Assembly: GCA_947259215.1 (NCBI GenBank)
Contig: CAMYLJ010000002.1
Location: forward strand, 129,524 to 193,523
Direction of reading: 5' to 3'
Source: an uncultured delta proteobacterium
Lineage (GTDB): Bacteria > Myxococcota_A > UBA9160 > JAFDET01
Length of the DNA: 64,000 bases
Shown here: piece after piece, positions 40,334-49,493 of the stretch
How the letters are laid out: each line of letters begins with the position of its first letter
Numbering within the stretch: the stretch's first letter is position 1
The notes under the pieces: model-generated
Database searches by the model: none
Seen by the model: only the letters and a program-made list of their open reading frames with translations
Told to the model about the DNA's origin: nothing
Made by a program: the position numbers and the translations under genes

Positions 40334-42073
40334 ATGAACATCCTCGGAATCTCGTGCTTCTACCACGACTCGGCCGCCGCCCTGGTGCGCGACGGCGAGA
40401 TGGTGGCCGGCGCCCATGAGGAGCGTTTCACGCGCAGGCGCCACGATCCGGACTTCCCCTCGCGGGCCGTCGAGTACTGCCTCGGCGAGGCAGGCATCGG
40501 CATCGACGACGTCGACTACGTCGCCTTCTACGACAAGCCGTTCGTGAAGTTCGAGCGCATCCTCACCACCTACATCGCCACCTTCCCGCGCTCGCTGCCC
40601 TCCTTCACCAAGTCGATGCCCGTGTGGCTGAAGGAGAAGCTCTGGATCCCCAACGTGATCCGCCAGCGCTGCGGCTACGAGGGGGAGGTGCTCTTCGCGG
40701 AACACCACCAGTCGCACGCCGCCGCCGCCTTCCTGCCCTCTCCCTTCGAGGAGGCCGCCATCCTCACCCTGGACGGCGTGGGGGAGTGGGCTACGGCCAC
40801 CATGGGGGTCGGGCGCGGCAACCAGATCGAGCTGCTGGGCGAGATCCGCTTCCCCCACAGCCTGGGGCTGCTCTACAGCGCCTTCACCTATTACCTGGGC
40901 TTCAAGGTGAACAGCGCCGAGTACAAGGTCATGGGCGCGGCGCCCTACGGGAAGCCCCGCTACGCCGAGCAGATCCTGAAGGACCTGGTCGACCTGCGCG
41001 AAGACGGCTCGTTCAAGCTGAACATGAAGTACTTCGCCTATGACTACGGCCTCACCATGACCAACCAGAAGTTCGCGGACCTGTTCGGGCGCCCGCGGCG
41101 CTCGCCCGAGTCCGAGATGGAGGAGTTCCACTGGGACATGGCGGCCAGCATCCAGGCCGTGACCGAGGAGGCGGTGCTGCGCATGGTGCGCGACCTCCAC
41201 CGGCGCACCGGCCAGCGCAACCTCTGCATGGCCGGGGGGGTGGCGCTCAACTGCGTCGCCAACGGACGCATCGTCCGCGAGGGCCCCTTCGACGAGCTGT
41301 GGGTGCAGCCTGCCGCCGGCGACGCCGGCAGCGCGCTCGGCGCCGCACTGTTCATCCACAACTGCGTGCTCGGCAACCCGCGCAGCTGGAAGATGGACCA
41401 CGCCTACTGGGGCCCGTCCTACTCCGACGAGGAGATCCGGAGCTTCCTGGACGAGAGCGGACTGCCGTACCGCACGTACTCCCGCGAGGAGATGCTGCGC
41501 GAGACCGCCCGCCTGATGAACGAGGAGCAGGCCGTGGTGGGCTGGTTCCAGGGACGCATGGAGTGGGGCCCGCGCTCGCTCGGCAGCCGCAGCATCCTGG
41601 CCGACGCGCGCAACGAGGAGAACTGGAAGCGCGTGAACCTGAAGATCAAGTTCCGCGAGAGCTTCCGCCCCTTCGCGCCGGCGTGCCTGGCCGAGAAGGC
41701 CTCCGACTGGTTCGACATCGACCGCGAGAGCCCGTACATGCTGCTCGTCTGCCAGGTGCGGGAAGGCCGCTCGATCCCCGCGGTCACCCACGTGGACGGC
41801 TCGGCGCGGCTCCAGACCGTGACCCGCGAGTCCCACCCGGAGTTCCACGACCTGATCCAGGCCTTCGACGAGCAGTCCGGGTGCCCGGTCATCATCAACA
41901 CGTCGTTCAACGTCCGCGGCGAGCCGATCGTGTGCTCGCCGCAGGACGCGTACCTGTGTTTCATGCGCACGAACATGGACGTGCTCGTGCTCGGCAACCA
42001 GATCCTGCGCAAGGCCGATCAGCCGGAGCTGCGCGAGGACATCGACTGGCGAGAGCTCTACGCGCTCGACTGA
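40334..42073 (+). CDS. Carbamoyltransferase (NodU/TobZ type)
   Basis: A 579-aa enzyme that moves a carbamoyl group from carbamoyl phosphate to a hydroxyl through a carbamoyl-adenylate. The N-terminal Kae1-like domain has ISCFYH11-DSAAAL, a metal/nucleotide site FAEHHQSHAAAAF, TLDGVGEWATA and MAGGVALNCVANGR; the C-terminal domain has VGWFQGRMEWGPRSLGSRSIL, FRPFAP and INTSFNVRGEPIV. Length matches stand-alone family members. It sits between the small SxtJ-like gene and a DUF5989 gene. The acceptor is probably a sugar of the exopolysaccharide or its precursor; this is context inference. Confidence 0.93.
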   Translation: MNILGISCFYHDSAAALVRDGEMVAGAHEERFTRRRHDPDFPSRAVEYCLGEAGIGIDDVDYVAFYDKPFVKFERILTTYIATFPRSLPSFTKSMPVWLKEKLWIPNVIRQRCGYEGEVLFAEHHQSHAAAAFLPSPFEEAAILTLDGVGEWATATMGVGRGNQIELLGEIRFPHSLGLLYSAFTYYLGFKVNSAEYKVMGAAPYGKPRYAEQILKDLVDLREDGSFKLNMKYFAYDYGLTMTNQKFADLFGRPRRSPESEMEEFHWDMAASIQAVTEEAVLRMVRDLHRRTGQRNLCMAGGVALNCVANGRIVREGPFDELWVQPAAGDAGSALGAALFIHNCVLGNPRSWKMDHAYWGPSYSDEEIRSFLDESGLPYRTYSREEMLRETARLMNEEQAVVGWFQGRMEWGPRSLGSRSILADARNEENWKRVNLKIKFRESFRPFAPACLAEKASDWFDIDRESPYMLLVCQVREGRSIPAVTHVDGSARLQTVTRESHPEFHDLIQAFDEQSGCPVIINTSFNVRGEPIVCSPQDAYLCFMRTNMDVLVLGNQILRKADQPELREDIDWRELYALD

Positions 42074-42084
42074 GGAGTTCGAAC

Positions 42085-42258
42085 ATGGCGAAGGCGGGTA
42101 GTAGCCGTCTGGCAATCTTCTCCGAGCTGTGGTCCTTCATGAAGGTCCGCAAGAAGTGGTGGCTGGGCCCCATCGTGGTGGTGATGCTGCTGCTCTCGGT
42201 GCTGATCGTGCTGACCGAAGGCTCGGCGGTGGCTCCGTTCATCTACGCCCTCTTCTAG
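42085..42258 (+). CDS. DUF5989 family small membrane protein
   Basis: A 57-aa peptide with a basic WSFMKVRKKWW segment followed by one membrane helix (GPIVVVMLLLSVLIVL) and the ending PFIYALF. It aligns with the 68-aa protein at 60241, sharing RKWW-x-x-PI and a terminal Y-x-LF. Such proteins commonly follow carbamoyltransferase genes. The start has TGAGGAG seven bases upstream. Function unknown; it may anchor or regulate the carbamoyltransferase. Confidence 0.88.
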   Translation: MAKAGSSRLAIFSELWSFMKVRKKWWLGPIVVVMLLLSVLIVLTEGSAVAPFIYALF

Positions 42259-42277
42259 GCGGCGGGGGGCAGGCGCC

Positions 42278-44425
42278 GTGCGCCAGCTGATCCAGTCCTA
42301 TCGCTCGGGCGAGATGGAGGTGGCGGAGGTCCCTCCCCCGTCCGCTCGCCCCGGTGGAGCCGTGGTGCGGACCGTGCGCTCGCTGGTGTCCGCCGGCACC
42401 GAGAAGATGGTGGTGGACCTGGCCCGCAAGAGCCTGCTCGGGAAGGCGCGGGCGCGGCCCGACCTGGTGCGGAGGGTGATCGACACCGCGCGCAAGCAGG
42501 GCGTGCTCCAGACCCTGCGCAAGGTCCAGACCAAGCTCGACACGCCGATCCCCCTCGGATACTCGAGCGCCGGCGTCGTGGTGGAGCTGGGCGAGGGCGT
42601 GGGCGAGTACCGAGTGGGCGACCGCGTGGCCTGCGGCGGCGCCGGCTACGCCAATCACGCCGACTACAACTACGTGCCGCGCAACCTGCTGGCGCGGGTT
42701 CCCGACGGCGTCTCCATGGAGGCCGCCAGCTTCGCCACGGTGGGCGCCATCGCGCTCCAGGGCGTGCGCCAGGCCGACCCCACCCTGGGCGAGCGCGTGG
42801 CGGTGCTCGGGCTCGGCCTGATCGGCCAACTCACGGCGCAGCTTCTCAAGGCCAACGGCTGTCGGGTGCTGGGCTTCGATCCCAACCCGGACCGCGCGCG
42901 CCTGGCCGAGACGCTGGGCGCCGACCGGGCGGTCTCGGGCGACCTGGAGACCGCCGCGGAGCAGTTCTGCCAGGGGCGCGGCTTCGACGCGGTGATCGTG
43001 GCCGCGTCCAGCCCCGACGCCGGACCGCTGGCCCAGGCCGGCGAAATCGCCCGCGCCCGCGCGCGCGTGGTGGTGGTGGGCCTCGTCAAGATGGAGCTCC
43101 CGCGCTCGCTCTACTACCGCAAGGAGCTCGACCTGCGCATGTCCATGTCGTACGGGCCCGGCCGTTACGATCCGGACTTCGAGGAGCGCGGCTTCGACTA
43201 CCCCATCGCCCACGTGCGCTGGACGGAGCAGCGCAACCTGGAGGCGTTCCTGGAGCTGGCGGCCGCCGGCCGGCTGCGGCTCGATCCGCTGGTGACGCAC
43301 CGCTTCGCGATCCAGGACGCCCTGGACGCCTACGGCCTGATCTCCGCAGGGCGCGAGCCGTTCCTGGGCGTCGTCCTCACCTACGACGCCGACGACGAGG
43401 AACCCGTCGCGCCCCCGCGCAAGCTGGAGCTGAGCTCCGAGCCGCTCGGACGCGACACCGTGGGCGTGGGCATCGTCGGCGCGGGCAGCTTCGGCCAGTC
43501 GGTGCTGCTGCCCGCGTTGCAGACGGCGGGCGGCGTCGACTGGGCCGTCATCGCTTCCGCCGGCGGCACCACGGCCCAACGCATCGGCGCCCGCTTCGGA
43601 TTCCGCACCGCGACCGCGGACACGCAGGAGGTCCTGGCCAGCCCGGACGTGGACGCGGTCTTCGTGCTCACCCGCCACGACCTGCACGCGCCGCTGGCGG
43701 TGCGTGCCCTCGAGGCGGGCAAGCACGTCTTCACCGAGAAACCCCTGGCCATGAGCGGCGAGCAGCTCGACGACATCCGCAAGGCGCGCGAGCAGTCGCG
43801 GGGCGACGTGATGGTGGGCTTCAACCGGCGCTTCGCGCCCTTCGTACAGAACGTCCTCGAGCACTTTGCCGGCCGCACGCACCCGCTGCTGATGCACTAC
43901 CGCGTGAACGCGGGCTTCATCCCGCACGACCACTGGATCCACGATCCGGTGGAGGGGGGTGGGCGCATCCTCGGGGAGACCTGCCACTTCATCGATCTGT
44001 GCCAGCACCTGGCGGGCGCCCTGCCCACCCGCGTCTCCGCGGAGTCCATCGCCGGAGACAGCCGCTACCGGAGCGACGACAACGTGACCATCACCCTGCG
44101 CTTCGCCGACGGCTCCGTGGCGACGGTGCTGTACACCGCGATGGGCGACAACCGCCAGGGCAAGGAGTACCTGGAAGTCTTCGGCGAGGGCCGCATGGCC
44201 GTCCTCGACGACTTCCGCACCCTCGCGCTCTCCGCGAAGGGACGAACCCACCGCACGAAGTCGGCGAATCAGGACAAGGGCTTCGTCGAGGAGATGCGGC
44301 GCTTCCTCGCCGCCGTGCGCGCCGGCGGCGAGATGCCGATTCCCTTCGCCCAGTCGGCGGCCAGCACCCGCGCGACCCTGGCGGCGCTGGAGTCCCTGCG
44401 CCGCGGCACACCCGTGACGCTATGA
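42278..44425 (+). CDS. Bi-domain oxidoreductase (MDR fused to Gfo/Idh/MocA)
   Basis: A 715-aa fusion. Residues 1-~370 are a medium-chain alcohol-dehydrogenase-like domain (LGYSSAGVVVELGEGV, GDRVACGG, and the NAD(P)-binding VLGLGLIGQLTAQLLKANG). The usual catalytic-zinc Cys near residue 40 is replaced (SLVSAGTEK), so it is probably a zinc-free form. Residues ~390-715 are a Gfo/Idh/MocA domain (VGIVGAGSFGQSVLLPAL, TEKPLAMSGEQ containing the EKP motif, GGGRILGETCHFIDLC). NCBI-type names call this a bi-domain oxidoreductase; it is frequent in capsule loci. Sugar oxidation or keto-sugar reduction is likely. GTG start with a GGGGGG-type site. Confidence 0.88.
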   Translation: MRQLIQSYRSGEMEVAEVPPPSARPGGAVVRTVRSLVSAGTEKMVVDLARKSLLGKARARPDLVRRVIDTARKQGVLQTLRKVQTKLDTPIPLGYSSAGVVVELGEGVGEYRVGDRVACGGAGYANHADYNYVPRNLLARVPDGVSMEAASFATVGAIALQGVRQADPTLGERVAVLGLGLIGQLTAQLLKANGCRVLGFDPNPDRARLAETLGADRAVSGDLETAAEQFCQGRGFDAVIVAASSPDAGPLAQAGEIARARARVVVVGLVKMELPRSLYYRKELDLRMSMSYGPGRYDPDFEERGFDYPIAHVRWTEQRNLEAFLELAAAGRLRLDPLVTHRFAIQDALDAYGLISAGREPFLGVVLTYDADDEEPVAPPRKLELSSEPLGRDTVGVGIVGAGSFGQSVLLPALQTAGGVDWAVIASAGGTTAQRIGARFGFRTATADTQEVLASPDVDAVFVLTRHDLHAPLAVRALEAGKHVFTEKPLAMSGEQLDDIRKAREQSRGDVMVGFNRRFAPFVQNVLEHFAGRTHPLLMHYRVNAGFIPHDHWIHDPVEGGGRILGETCHFIDLCQHLAGALPTRVSAESIAGDSRYRSDDNVTITLRFADGSVATVLYTAMGDNRQGKEYLEVFGEGRMAVLDDFRTLALSAKGRTHRTKSANQDKGFVEEMRRFLAAVRAGGEMPIPFAQSAASTRATLAALESLRRGTPVTL

Positions 44426-44458
44426 GGATCTCTTCCGCGCGCCCGCGGGCCGGTGCGA

Positions 44459-45736
44459 TCAGCGGCCTCGGCGGCCGCGCGTGCGTCCCGTCGACTCCAG
44501 GCCCAGGTCGCGCGGAGAGGCCCGCACGTAGGGCTCGACGACCGGCACGAGCTTCTGGGCCATCCACAGGTGACCCCGCTCGTTGAGGTGGGGATCGTGC
44601 TGCCACATCAAGGGCCTCGGATCGGCGGCGCTCAGGGCCAGGAACTCGATTCCCTCGGCCTGGAGCCCCTCGATGTCGAACTGCCTCGGCTTCGGCTGAA
44701 GCACCAGGAAGGCCGCGCCGGTCTCCCGCACCGCCTTCGCGAGCTGTCGGATCAAGGCCGTGGTGAGGTCGTAGCGAAGTGCCCTGAGGCTGTCCGCCTG
44801 CGCGAAGGCAGCGCCGAGCATGAACCCGAAGCCGGCTGCGCGGGGGCGGAGATGCTCGGGCCGGTTCCAGCCCTCGCGCTGGGACTCCGGGGACGTGAGG
44901 TCCTTGAGGAACTTCACAACGGAGGGCGAGAGGGCCAGGGCGCGCGATACGAAGGAGAAGAGCGCCGAGCGGTCGGCTGCGCGCACCTGGAGCGTGCAGG
45001 CGACGCGACTGAGCAGCTCGTCGAGGCGAACGGGCCGGTAGTCGAGCCCCAACATCCAGGCAGAGCACAGCGGATAGCGCGGGACCGGATGACCCACCAA
45101 CTCCAGGGAACCGTCGCTGCGCAACGCGAAAGCCGCCTTTCCGAAGGGCCGGCGCGGGCGGTGCAGGGTCTGGTTGTCGTTGATGTCGTTCCCGGAGTGC
45201 ACGAAGATGACCAGATCGGGCTCGAGCTTGTAGCCGCGCTCCCGGAAGTAGAGGTAGCTCTGGTCGGTGCCGTAGCCGCGCACGGCTGCGTTGATCACAC
45301 GGACGGGGATGCCCAGCCTGGCCGTGAGCCGGTCTTCCAGAATTGCGGTGTAGGTGTCCTCATAGGCCACCTCGAAACCCACCGGTCCGGAGTCCCCGAG
45401 CACCAGGATCCGGTACTCGTTCGGCGCCTTCTGATCGATTTCGGGCCCTCGCAGGCCCTGCGAATTGATGCGCACCGGCGCCGCGAACTCGATCGGGAAC
45501 GGGCGCGGCCCGACATAGGTACCCTCCACGCCCGGCTGGTGGGACCAGCCGAGCAGCGGGTCATGCACCCAGAACAGCGAAGGCTTCGAGTAGACGTCGT
45601 AGAGAGCCGAGTACCCCGCGAGCCGGAAGCCGACCTCGGCGACGCCCAGGACGAGGACGAAAGCGGCCAGCGAGAGGGCCAACGAGGCCCCCATCCGCAC
45701 GGCTCGGGATCCGGAGCGTCGCTCGGGATCGTTCAA
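44459..45736 (-). CDS. Membrane-anchored SGNH/GDSL-like protein
   Basis: A ~425-aa protein with an N-terminal membrane segment (MGASLALSLAAFVLVLGVAEVGF). An SGNH-like domain follows, with catalytic-serine block VLGDSGPVGFEV, an Asn-bearing FVHSGNDINDN block and a C-terminal D-x-H site in QHDPHLNERG. These proteins often add or remove O-acyl groups on glycans outside the membrane. The TTG start at 45736 overlaps the deacetylase stop (TTGA) with GGAGG upstream; an ATG at 45694 is the alternative. It ends 33 bp from the bi-domain oxidoreductase, to which it converges. Confidence 0.8.
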   Translation of the reverse strand: MNDPERRSGSRAVRMGASLALSLAAFVLVLGVAEVGFRLAGYSALYDVYSKPSLFWVHDPLLGWSHQPGVEGTYVGPRPFPIEFAAPVRINSQGLRGPEIDQKAPNEYRILVLGDSGPVGFEVAYEDTYTAILEDRLTARLGIPVRVINAAVRGYGTDQSYLYFRERGYKLEPDLVIFVHSGNDINDNQTLHRPRRPFGKAAFALRSDGSLELVGHPVPRYPLCSAWMLGLDYRPVRLDELLSRVACTLQVRAADRSALFSFVSRALALSPSVVKFLKDLTSPESQREGWNRPEHLRPRAAGFGFMLGAAFAQADSLRALRYDLTTALIRQLAKAVRETGAAFLVLQPKPRQFDIEGLQAEGIEFLALSAADPRPLMWQHDPHLNERGHLWMAQKLVPVVEPYVRASPRDLGLESTGRTRGRRGR

Positions 45737-46686
45737 GATCCCGCCGCCTCCAGGGGCGGCGGGGGCGGGACCCGAGACGGATCGGGCGCCGGGGGCGCTG
45801 CGCGCGCCCCGGCGCGCACGTCGAGCAGGCGCCCGGCCAGGCGTCCGCGGTTCGCCTCGATCCAGTCCTCGCACGCCACGAATCGATGGTCGCGCAGCAG
45901 GGCGCACAGCTTGCGCTCGGTGCTGCCCAGGCCCACGTAGTACTTGAAGCGCCGCTTGGCGGAAAGGGTCATGCGCGGCTGGCCCGGATCGATCTCGCGG
46001 GGATGCAGGTAGACGTTGGCGGGCCAGCCCCGGCGCGCGTCGCGTGCAAGCCCCGCCCGCACCAGTGCGTAGGGGAAGAGGCGAAGGTAGCCGCCGCCGG
46101 CGTAGGGGATCCGGCGCCCGGCCACCCGCGCCGTCGACGACGGGAGCTCGACCAGCTCGCCGGCCTGGCAGCGCACCAGGTGGGGCTCCGCGTAGGGCGA
46201 TTCCAGGCCGCCGTGGCTCGAGAGGCCGGGGCAGATCGAGGAGTCGTAGCTGAAGCCCGCCTCGACCAGCAGGTCGAAGGCCCACAGGGTGGCGGCGGTC
46301 AGCGAGCCGCCGGGCGCGCGGAAGCCGCGCACCGCGCTCCCGGACAGGTCCTCCAGCAATGCCTTCGAGCGCTCCAGATCACGCGCCAGGGCCTCGCGGT
46401 CGTAGCGCTCCAGCACCTCATGCCAGAACGAGTGCGAGCCCAGCTCGTGCCCCGCCTCGGCGATGCGGCGCACCAGCGCGGGGTGCCGCCACGCCACCCA
46501 GCCCACCACGAAGAACGTGGCCCGAGCCCCGGCCTCGGCCAGGAGCTCCAGGAGACGGTCGACGTTGGCCTCCACCCGCGACTCGAGCCCCGCCCAGTCG
46601 CCGCGCCCGTAGCCGCCGTCGACCTCGAGGATGTGGAACCAGTCCTCGACGTCCACCGTCAGCATGTGTTCGGCTCGATCCGCCAC
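45733..46686 (-). CDS. Polysaccharide deacetylase, XrtA/PEP-CTERM locus type
   Basis: A ~317-aa NodB-domain protein. It opens with LTVDVEDWFHI (catalytic/metal Asp pair), followed by RATFFVVGWVAW, the metal-binding HELGSHSFWHE (two His), RGFRAPGGSLT and a C-terminal LHPREIDPGQPRM block typical of the DUF3473-bearing deacetylases of PEP-CTERM loci. It would remove N-acetyl groups from the polymer or a precursor. No signal peptide is evident. GTG 46686 (GGGGGAG upstream) is preferred; ATG 46665, right at the conserved domain start, is possible. It follows the ATP-grasp gene stop by 5 nt. Confidence 0.88.
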   Translation of the reverse strand: MADRAEHMLTVDVEDWFHILEVDGGYGRGDWAGLESRVEANVDRLLELLAEAGARATFFVVGWVAWRHPALVRRIAEAGHELGSHSFWHEVLERYDREALARDLERSKALLEDLSGSAVRGFRAPGGSLTAATLWAFDLLVEAGFSYDSSICPGLSSHGGLESPYAEPHLVRCQAGELVELPSSTARVAGRRIPYAGGGYLRLFPYALVRAGLARDARRGWPANVYLHPREIDPGQPRMTLSAKRRFKYYVGLGSTERKLCALLRDHRFVACEDWIEANRGRLAGRLLDVRAGARAAPPAPDPSRVPPPPPLEAAGS

Positions 46687-46691
46687 CGCGC

Positions 46692-47903
46692 TCAGCCGCT
46701 CCCCCGGGCGTTCCACCACTTCCACAGCGTGTTCAGGGGATAGCCCAGGACGGCGCCCGGGTCCCGCCAGGAGAGCACCGCGTACTCCTTGCGTCGCGGG
46801 TCGACCACCGTACGCCAGAACTCGCGGCGGGAAAGCTCACCGGAGCGCAGAAAGTGCAGGCCGGAGACGATGTCGCGCACGAGGAGCTGCCAGCGCGCGC
46901 CGTCATCCTGGCAGCCGACGTGCACCTCGTTCGGAAGGCCGACGAGGTCGCAGTAGGCGTCCCAGACCACGTCGACGCCGGCCGCCCGCGTGAGCGCGAA
47001 CCAGAGCGTGGGTCGCGGGTTCACCTCGATGAGCTTCCAGCGCTCGTCGCGCGGGTCCCACTTGTACTCGGTCCCGCACACCCCGCGGTAGCCCAGCTTT
47101 CGGATCAGGTCCTGGGACAGGGTGGAGATCTCGTCGGACCAGCAGGCCTCCATGTAGGAGCCCGAGCCGTACCAGGGCGGGTACTGGCGGTTCTTGCGGG
47201 CCGTGAAGAGGGAGCGCACCCGGAGCTGGGCATCGGTGTAGAGGCCGGCCACCATGATGTTCCTCTCGGGCCCCGGGATGATCTCCTGGAGCACCGCGTC
47301 GCTGCCCCATTCGCCGAAGCGCTCCCACCAGGCCACCGCCTCGTCGGCATCTGCCACCTCCACCAGCTTCGCCCCCCCGCCGAGGCGGGTGCGTACGAGA
47401 TGCGCATGGCTGGGCTTCACGATTGCCGGATAGCGGAGCTCGCGCGCGGCCGCGCGAGCCTCGACCGCATCCTTGGGGAAGCGGGTGCCGGGAAGATCTA
47501 CGCCGATGGCCTGGCACCTCTCGTAGAAGGTGCGTTTGTTCAGGAGCACCGAGTTCACCTCGGGGCGCATGGACTCGGCCAGGATGAAGCGCTCGCGCAG
47601 CGCCTCGTGGTGCTCGGCGACGAAGTCCATGTACGGGTCGCCTCCGAGGAAGACGACGGGCGGGCGCTCCTGCTCCTCACCGAATCGCAGCAGGGCCTGG
47701 AGGAGCTCCGGCCCGGGCGGCGCGTAGGAGAAGCGCGGATCGCGCCGGAACCAGCGGGAGTAGTGGCCGATCTCACGGGCGTGGTCGTCCACGCCCCACA
47801 CGGGGACGCCCCGGGGCGCGAGCGAGCGCGCCACCGCCAGGCCCGTCGGCGAGACGGTGAGGACCATCGCGGCGTGCGTGGGGCTCGGCTCGGCGTGCGT
47901 CAT
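46692..47903 (-). CDS. ATP-grasp domain protein
   Basis: A 403-aa protein of the carbamoyl-phosphate-synthase-like ATP-grasp class. The N-terminal domain (VSPTGLAVARSLAPRGVPVWGVDD) precedes the ATP-binding region with AIVKPSHAHLVR, the loop VLQEIIPGPERNIMV and the metal-binding KLIEVNPRPTLW. Such proteins in capsule loci are often labelled carboxylate-amine ligases; a peptide- or amide-forming modification of the polymer is possible. It starts a three-gene leftward operon with the deacetylase and the SGNH protein. Start 47903 lacks a clear Shine-Dalgarno sequence; an in-frame ATG 36 bp downstream is an alternative. Confidence 0.85.
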   Translation of the reverse strand: MTHAEPSPTHAAMVLTVSPTGLAVARSLAPRGVPVWGVDDHAREIGHYSRWFRRDPRFSYAPPGPELLQALLRFGEEQERPPVVFLGGDPYMDFVAEHHEALRERFILAESMRPEVNSVLLNKRTFYERCQAIGVDLPGTRFPKDAVEARAAARELRYPAIVKPSHAHLVRTRLGGGAKLVEVADADEAVAWWERFGEWGSDAVLQEIIPGPERNIMVAGLYTDAQLRVRSLFTARKNRQYPPWYGSGSYMEACWSDEISTLSQDLIRKLGYRGVCGTEYKWDPRDERWKLIEVNPRPTLWFALTRAAGVDVVWDAYCDLVGLPNEVHVGCQDDGARWQLLVRDIVSGLHFLRSGELSRREFWRTVVDPRRKEYAVLSWRDPGAVLGYPLNTLWKWWNARGSG

Positions 47904-48064
47904 CGCGCCGCAGGGTAGCGCGATCGCGGGCGCGGTCGGCTCGCGGGCCGCCCCACCCGGGCGGAAGCTGCTAGATTGGCGCGCCGTTGCACGCCGAAGT
48001 GCCGCCTCGTGAAGCGCTGCCCCCGTGCGGAGTCCGACCGATCGGAGTATACCGGCCATCTCCC

Positions 48065-49489
48065 ATGTCACGCGCCAGGCACGATTCCGCGGGCCCCGCC
48101 ATCGAGATCCGGACCGGAGCATGGTTCGGCGAGCAGATCCGGCGCCTCGACTTCCCGAGCGGCTGGCGTGCGGAGCGCCTCGACCCGGCGGACGCGCCCG
48201 CCCTGGACGACGCCGGCCTGGAACGGGCCTTCGCCGAACCGCTGGGAACGCCGCCGCTCCGCGAGCTGACCCGGGGTCGGCGCCGCGCCGTCGTCGCCAT
48301 CGACGACCTCACCCGTCCGACCCCCACGCCGCGCATCCTGCCCGCGCTGTTCCGCGAGCTGCGGGCCGGGGGACTCGACGCGGACGCGGTGCGGATCCTC
48401 GTGGGCACGGCGGCCCACCGCCCTCCGAGCCCCGCGGAGATCGCGACGAAGCTCGGCCCGGAGCTGGCCGGTCGGGTCGAGGTCTCCGTCCACGACTTCA
48501 TGGGGCCGGACGTGCGCCCGGCCGGCTGGGTCCAGGGCGGGCCGGTCGTCCTGAACCGCCACTTCCTCGACGCGGACCTGCGCGTCGTGGTGGGCGCTGC
48601 GGTACCCCACAACGAGACCGGCTTCGGGGGCGGGGCCAAGATGGTCGTGCCCGGCGTCGCTGGCCGGCGCACGATCGCCCACTTCCACGGCGCCTTGCCG
48701 CCTCGAACCGTGGGTCAGCTCGAAGCAGAGCCGGGACGCCGCGATCGCCGGGCCTGGTCCGAGGCGGTGGTGCGACACGTGGGTGTGGACGCGGCCGTCT
48801 GCGCCGCAGTCAACGCCCGTGCGGAGCTGGCGGGACTCTTCGTCGGGGACGTGGTGGAAGCGCACCGGGCATCCGCGCGACGGGCCGCCGAGATCGGTCG
48901 CACGCCAGTGCCCCGCGCCCTCGCCGAAGCAGCGGACGTCATCGTGGTGAACGCCTACCCTCTGGACACCGATCCGATCCAGATGGCCAAGAGCCTGACC
49001 GTCGCACGCAAGTTCCCGGGGGCGTTGGCCGTGTGCGTGAACGCGGCCTCCGACGGCGTCTTCTACCACGGCATGGGCATGGGAAGCGGCCTGCACGTGC
49101 CGCGCCTGCTCTCGAATCTGCCCCGCTGGCTGGCGAGCCCGGCCGACTGGTGGGCCTGGCTGCGCGGGCTGGCCGCGGCGGCGCCGATCCCGCTGCTGGC
49201 GGCGCGCGTCTCCTACTTCCAGCTGAACGCGCTCGCATGGTCTCGATTCGCCGCCCGCGACGCCGCCCTCCCCCTCGGCGACGGCGACGACGTACGCGCC
49301 GGCGAGGCGACGGGCGAACCGGTGGTGTGGTCACCCCACTTCCCCGCCTGGGGCTTCCGGCGCCGCTACCCGCGAGGACAGCTCTATCGCGAGTGGCCTT
49401 CCGTGCGCGAGGCGCTGGCGCGCCGTGGCCCGAGCGGACTGGCGCTTGTGCTCCCCTGCGCGCCCCTCCAGCTCCCGGAGCTCGTCTAG
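48065..49489 (+). CDS. LarA-like (DUF2088) nickel-pincer racemase family protein
   Basis: A 474-aa homologue of lactate racemase LarA. The residues that hold the nickel-pincer (NPN) cofactor and act in catalysis appear conserved: DDLTR84-P, H118 in TAAHRP, H182 in AVPHNETGFGGG, the cofactor-attaching lysine K192 in GGAK-x-x-V-PG, and His at 206/208. The C-terminal half continues with HGMGMGSG and a Pro-rich LYREWPSV end. LarA homologues racemise or epimerise alpha-hydroxy acids. None of the cofactor genes larB, larC or larE is in the window. It is the first gene of a run with two glycosyltransferases. Substrate unknown. Confidence 0.85.
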   Translation: MSRARHDSAGPAIEIRTGAWFGEQIRRLDFPSGWRAERLDPADAPALDDAGLERAFAEPLGTPPLRELTRGRRRAVVAIDDLTRPTPTPRILPALFRELRAGGLDADAVRILVGTAAHRPPSPAEIATKLGPELAGRVEVSVHDFMGPDVRPAGWVQGGPVVLNRHFLDADLRVVVGAAVPHNETGFGGGAKMVVPGVAGRRTIAHFHGALPPRTVGQLEAEPGRRDRRAWSEAVVRHVGVDAAVCAAVNARAELAGLFVGDVVEAHRASARRAAEIGRTPVPRALAEAADVIVVNAYPLDTDPIQMAKSLTVARKFPGALAVCVNAASDGVFYHGMGMGSGLHVPRLLSNLPRWLASPADWWAWLRGLAAAAPIPLLAARVSYFQLNALAWSRFAARDAALPLGDGDDVRAGEATGEPVVWSPHFPAWGFRRRYPRGQLYREWPSVREALARRGPSGLALVLPCAPLQLPELV

Positions 49490-49493
49490 GACG

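Noticed and set aside
40334-42073. Assignment of the first carbamoyltransferase to an antibiotic cluster
   Set aside because: No polyketide, peptide or aminoglycoside genes are present; all neighbours are polysaccharide-type genes.
47977-47991. Second sigma-54 promoter, TGGCGCGCCGTTGCA, upstream of the LarA-like gene
   Set aside because: The GG to GC distance is 11 rather than 12 bases, and sigma-54 spacing is strict.
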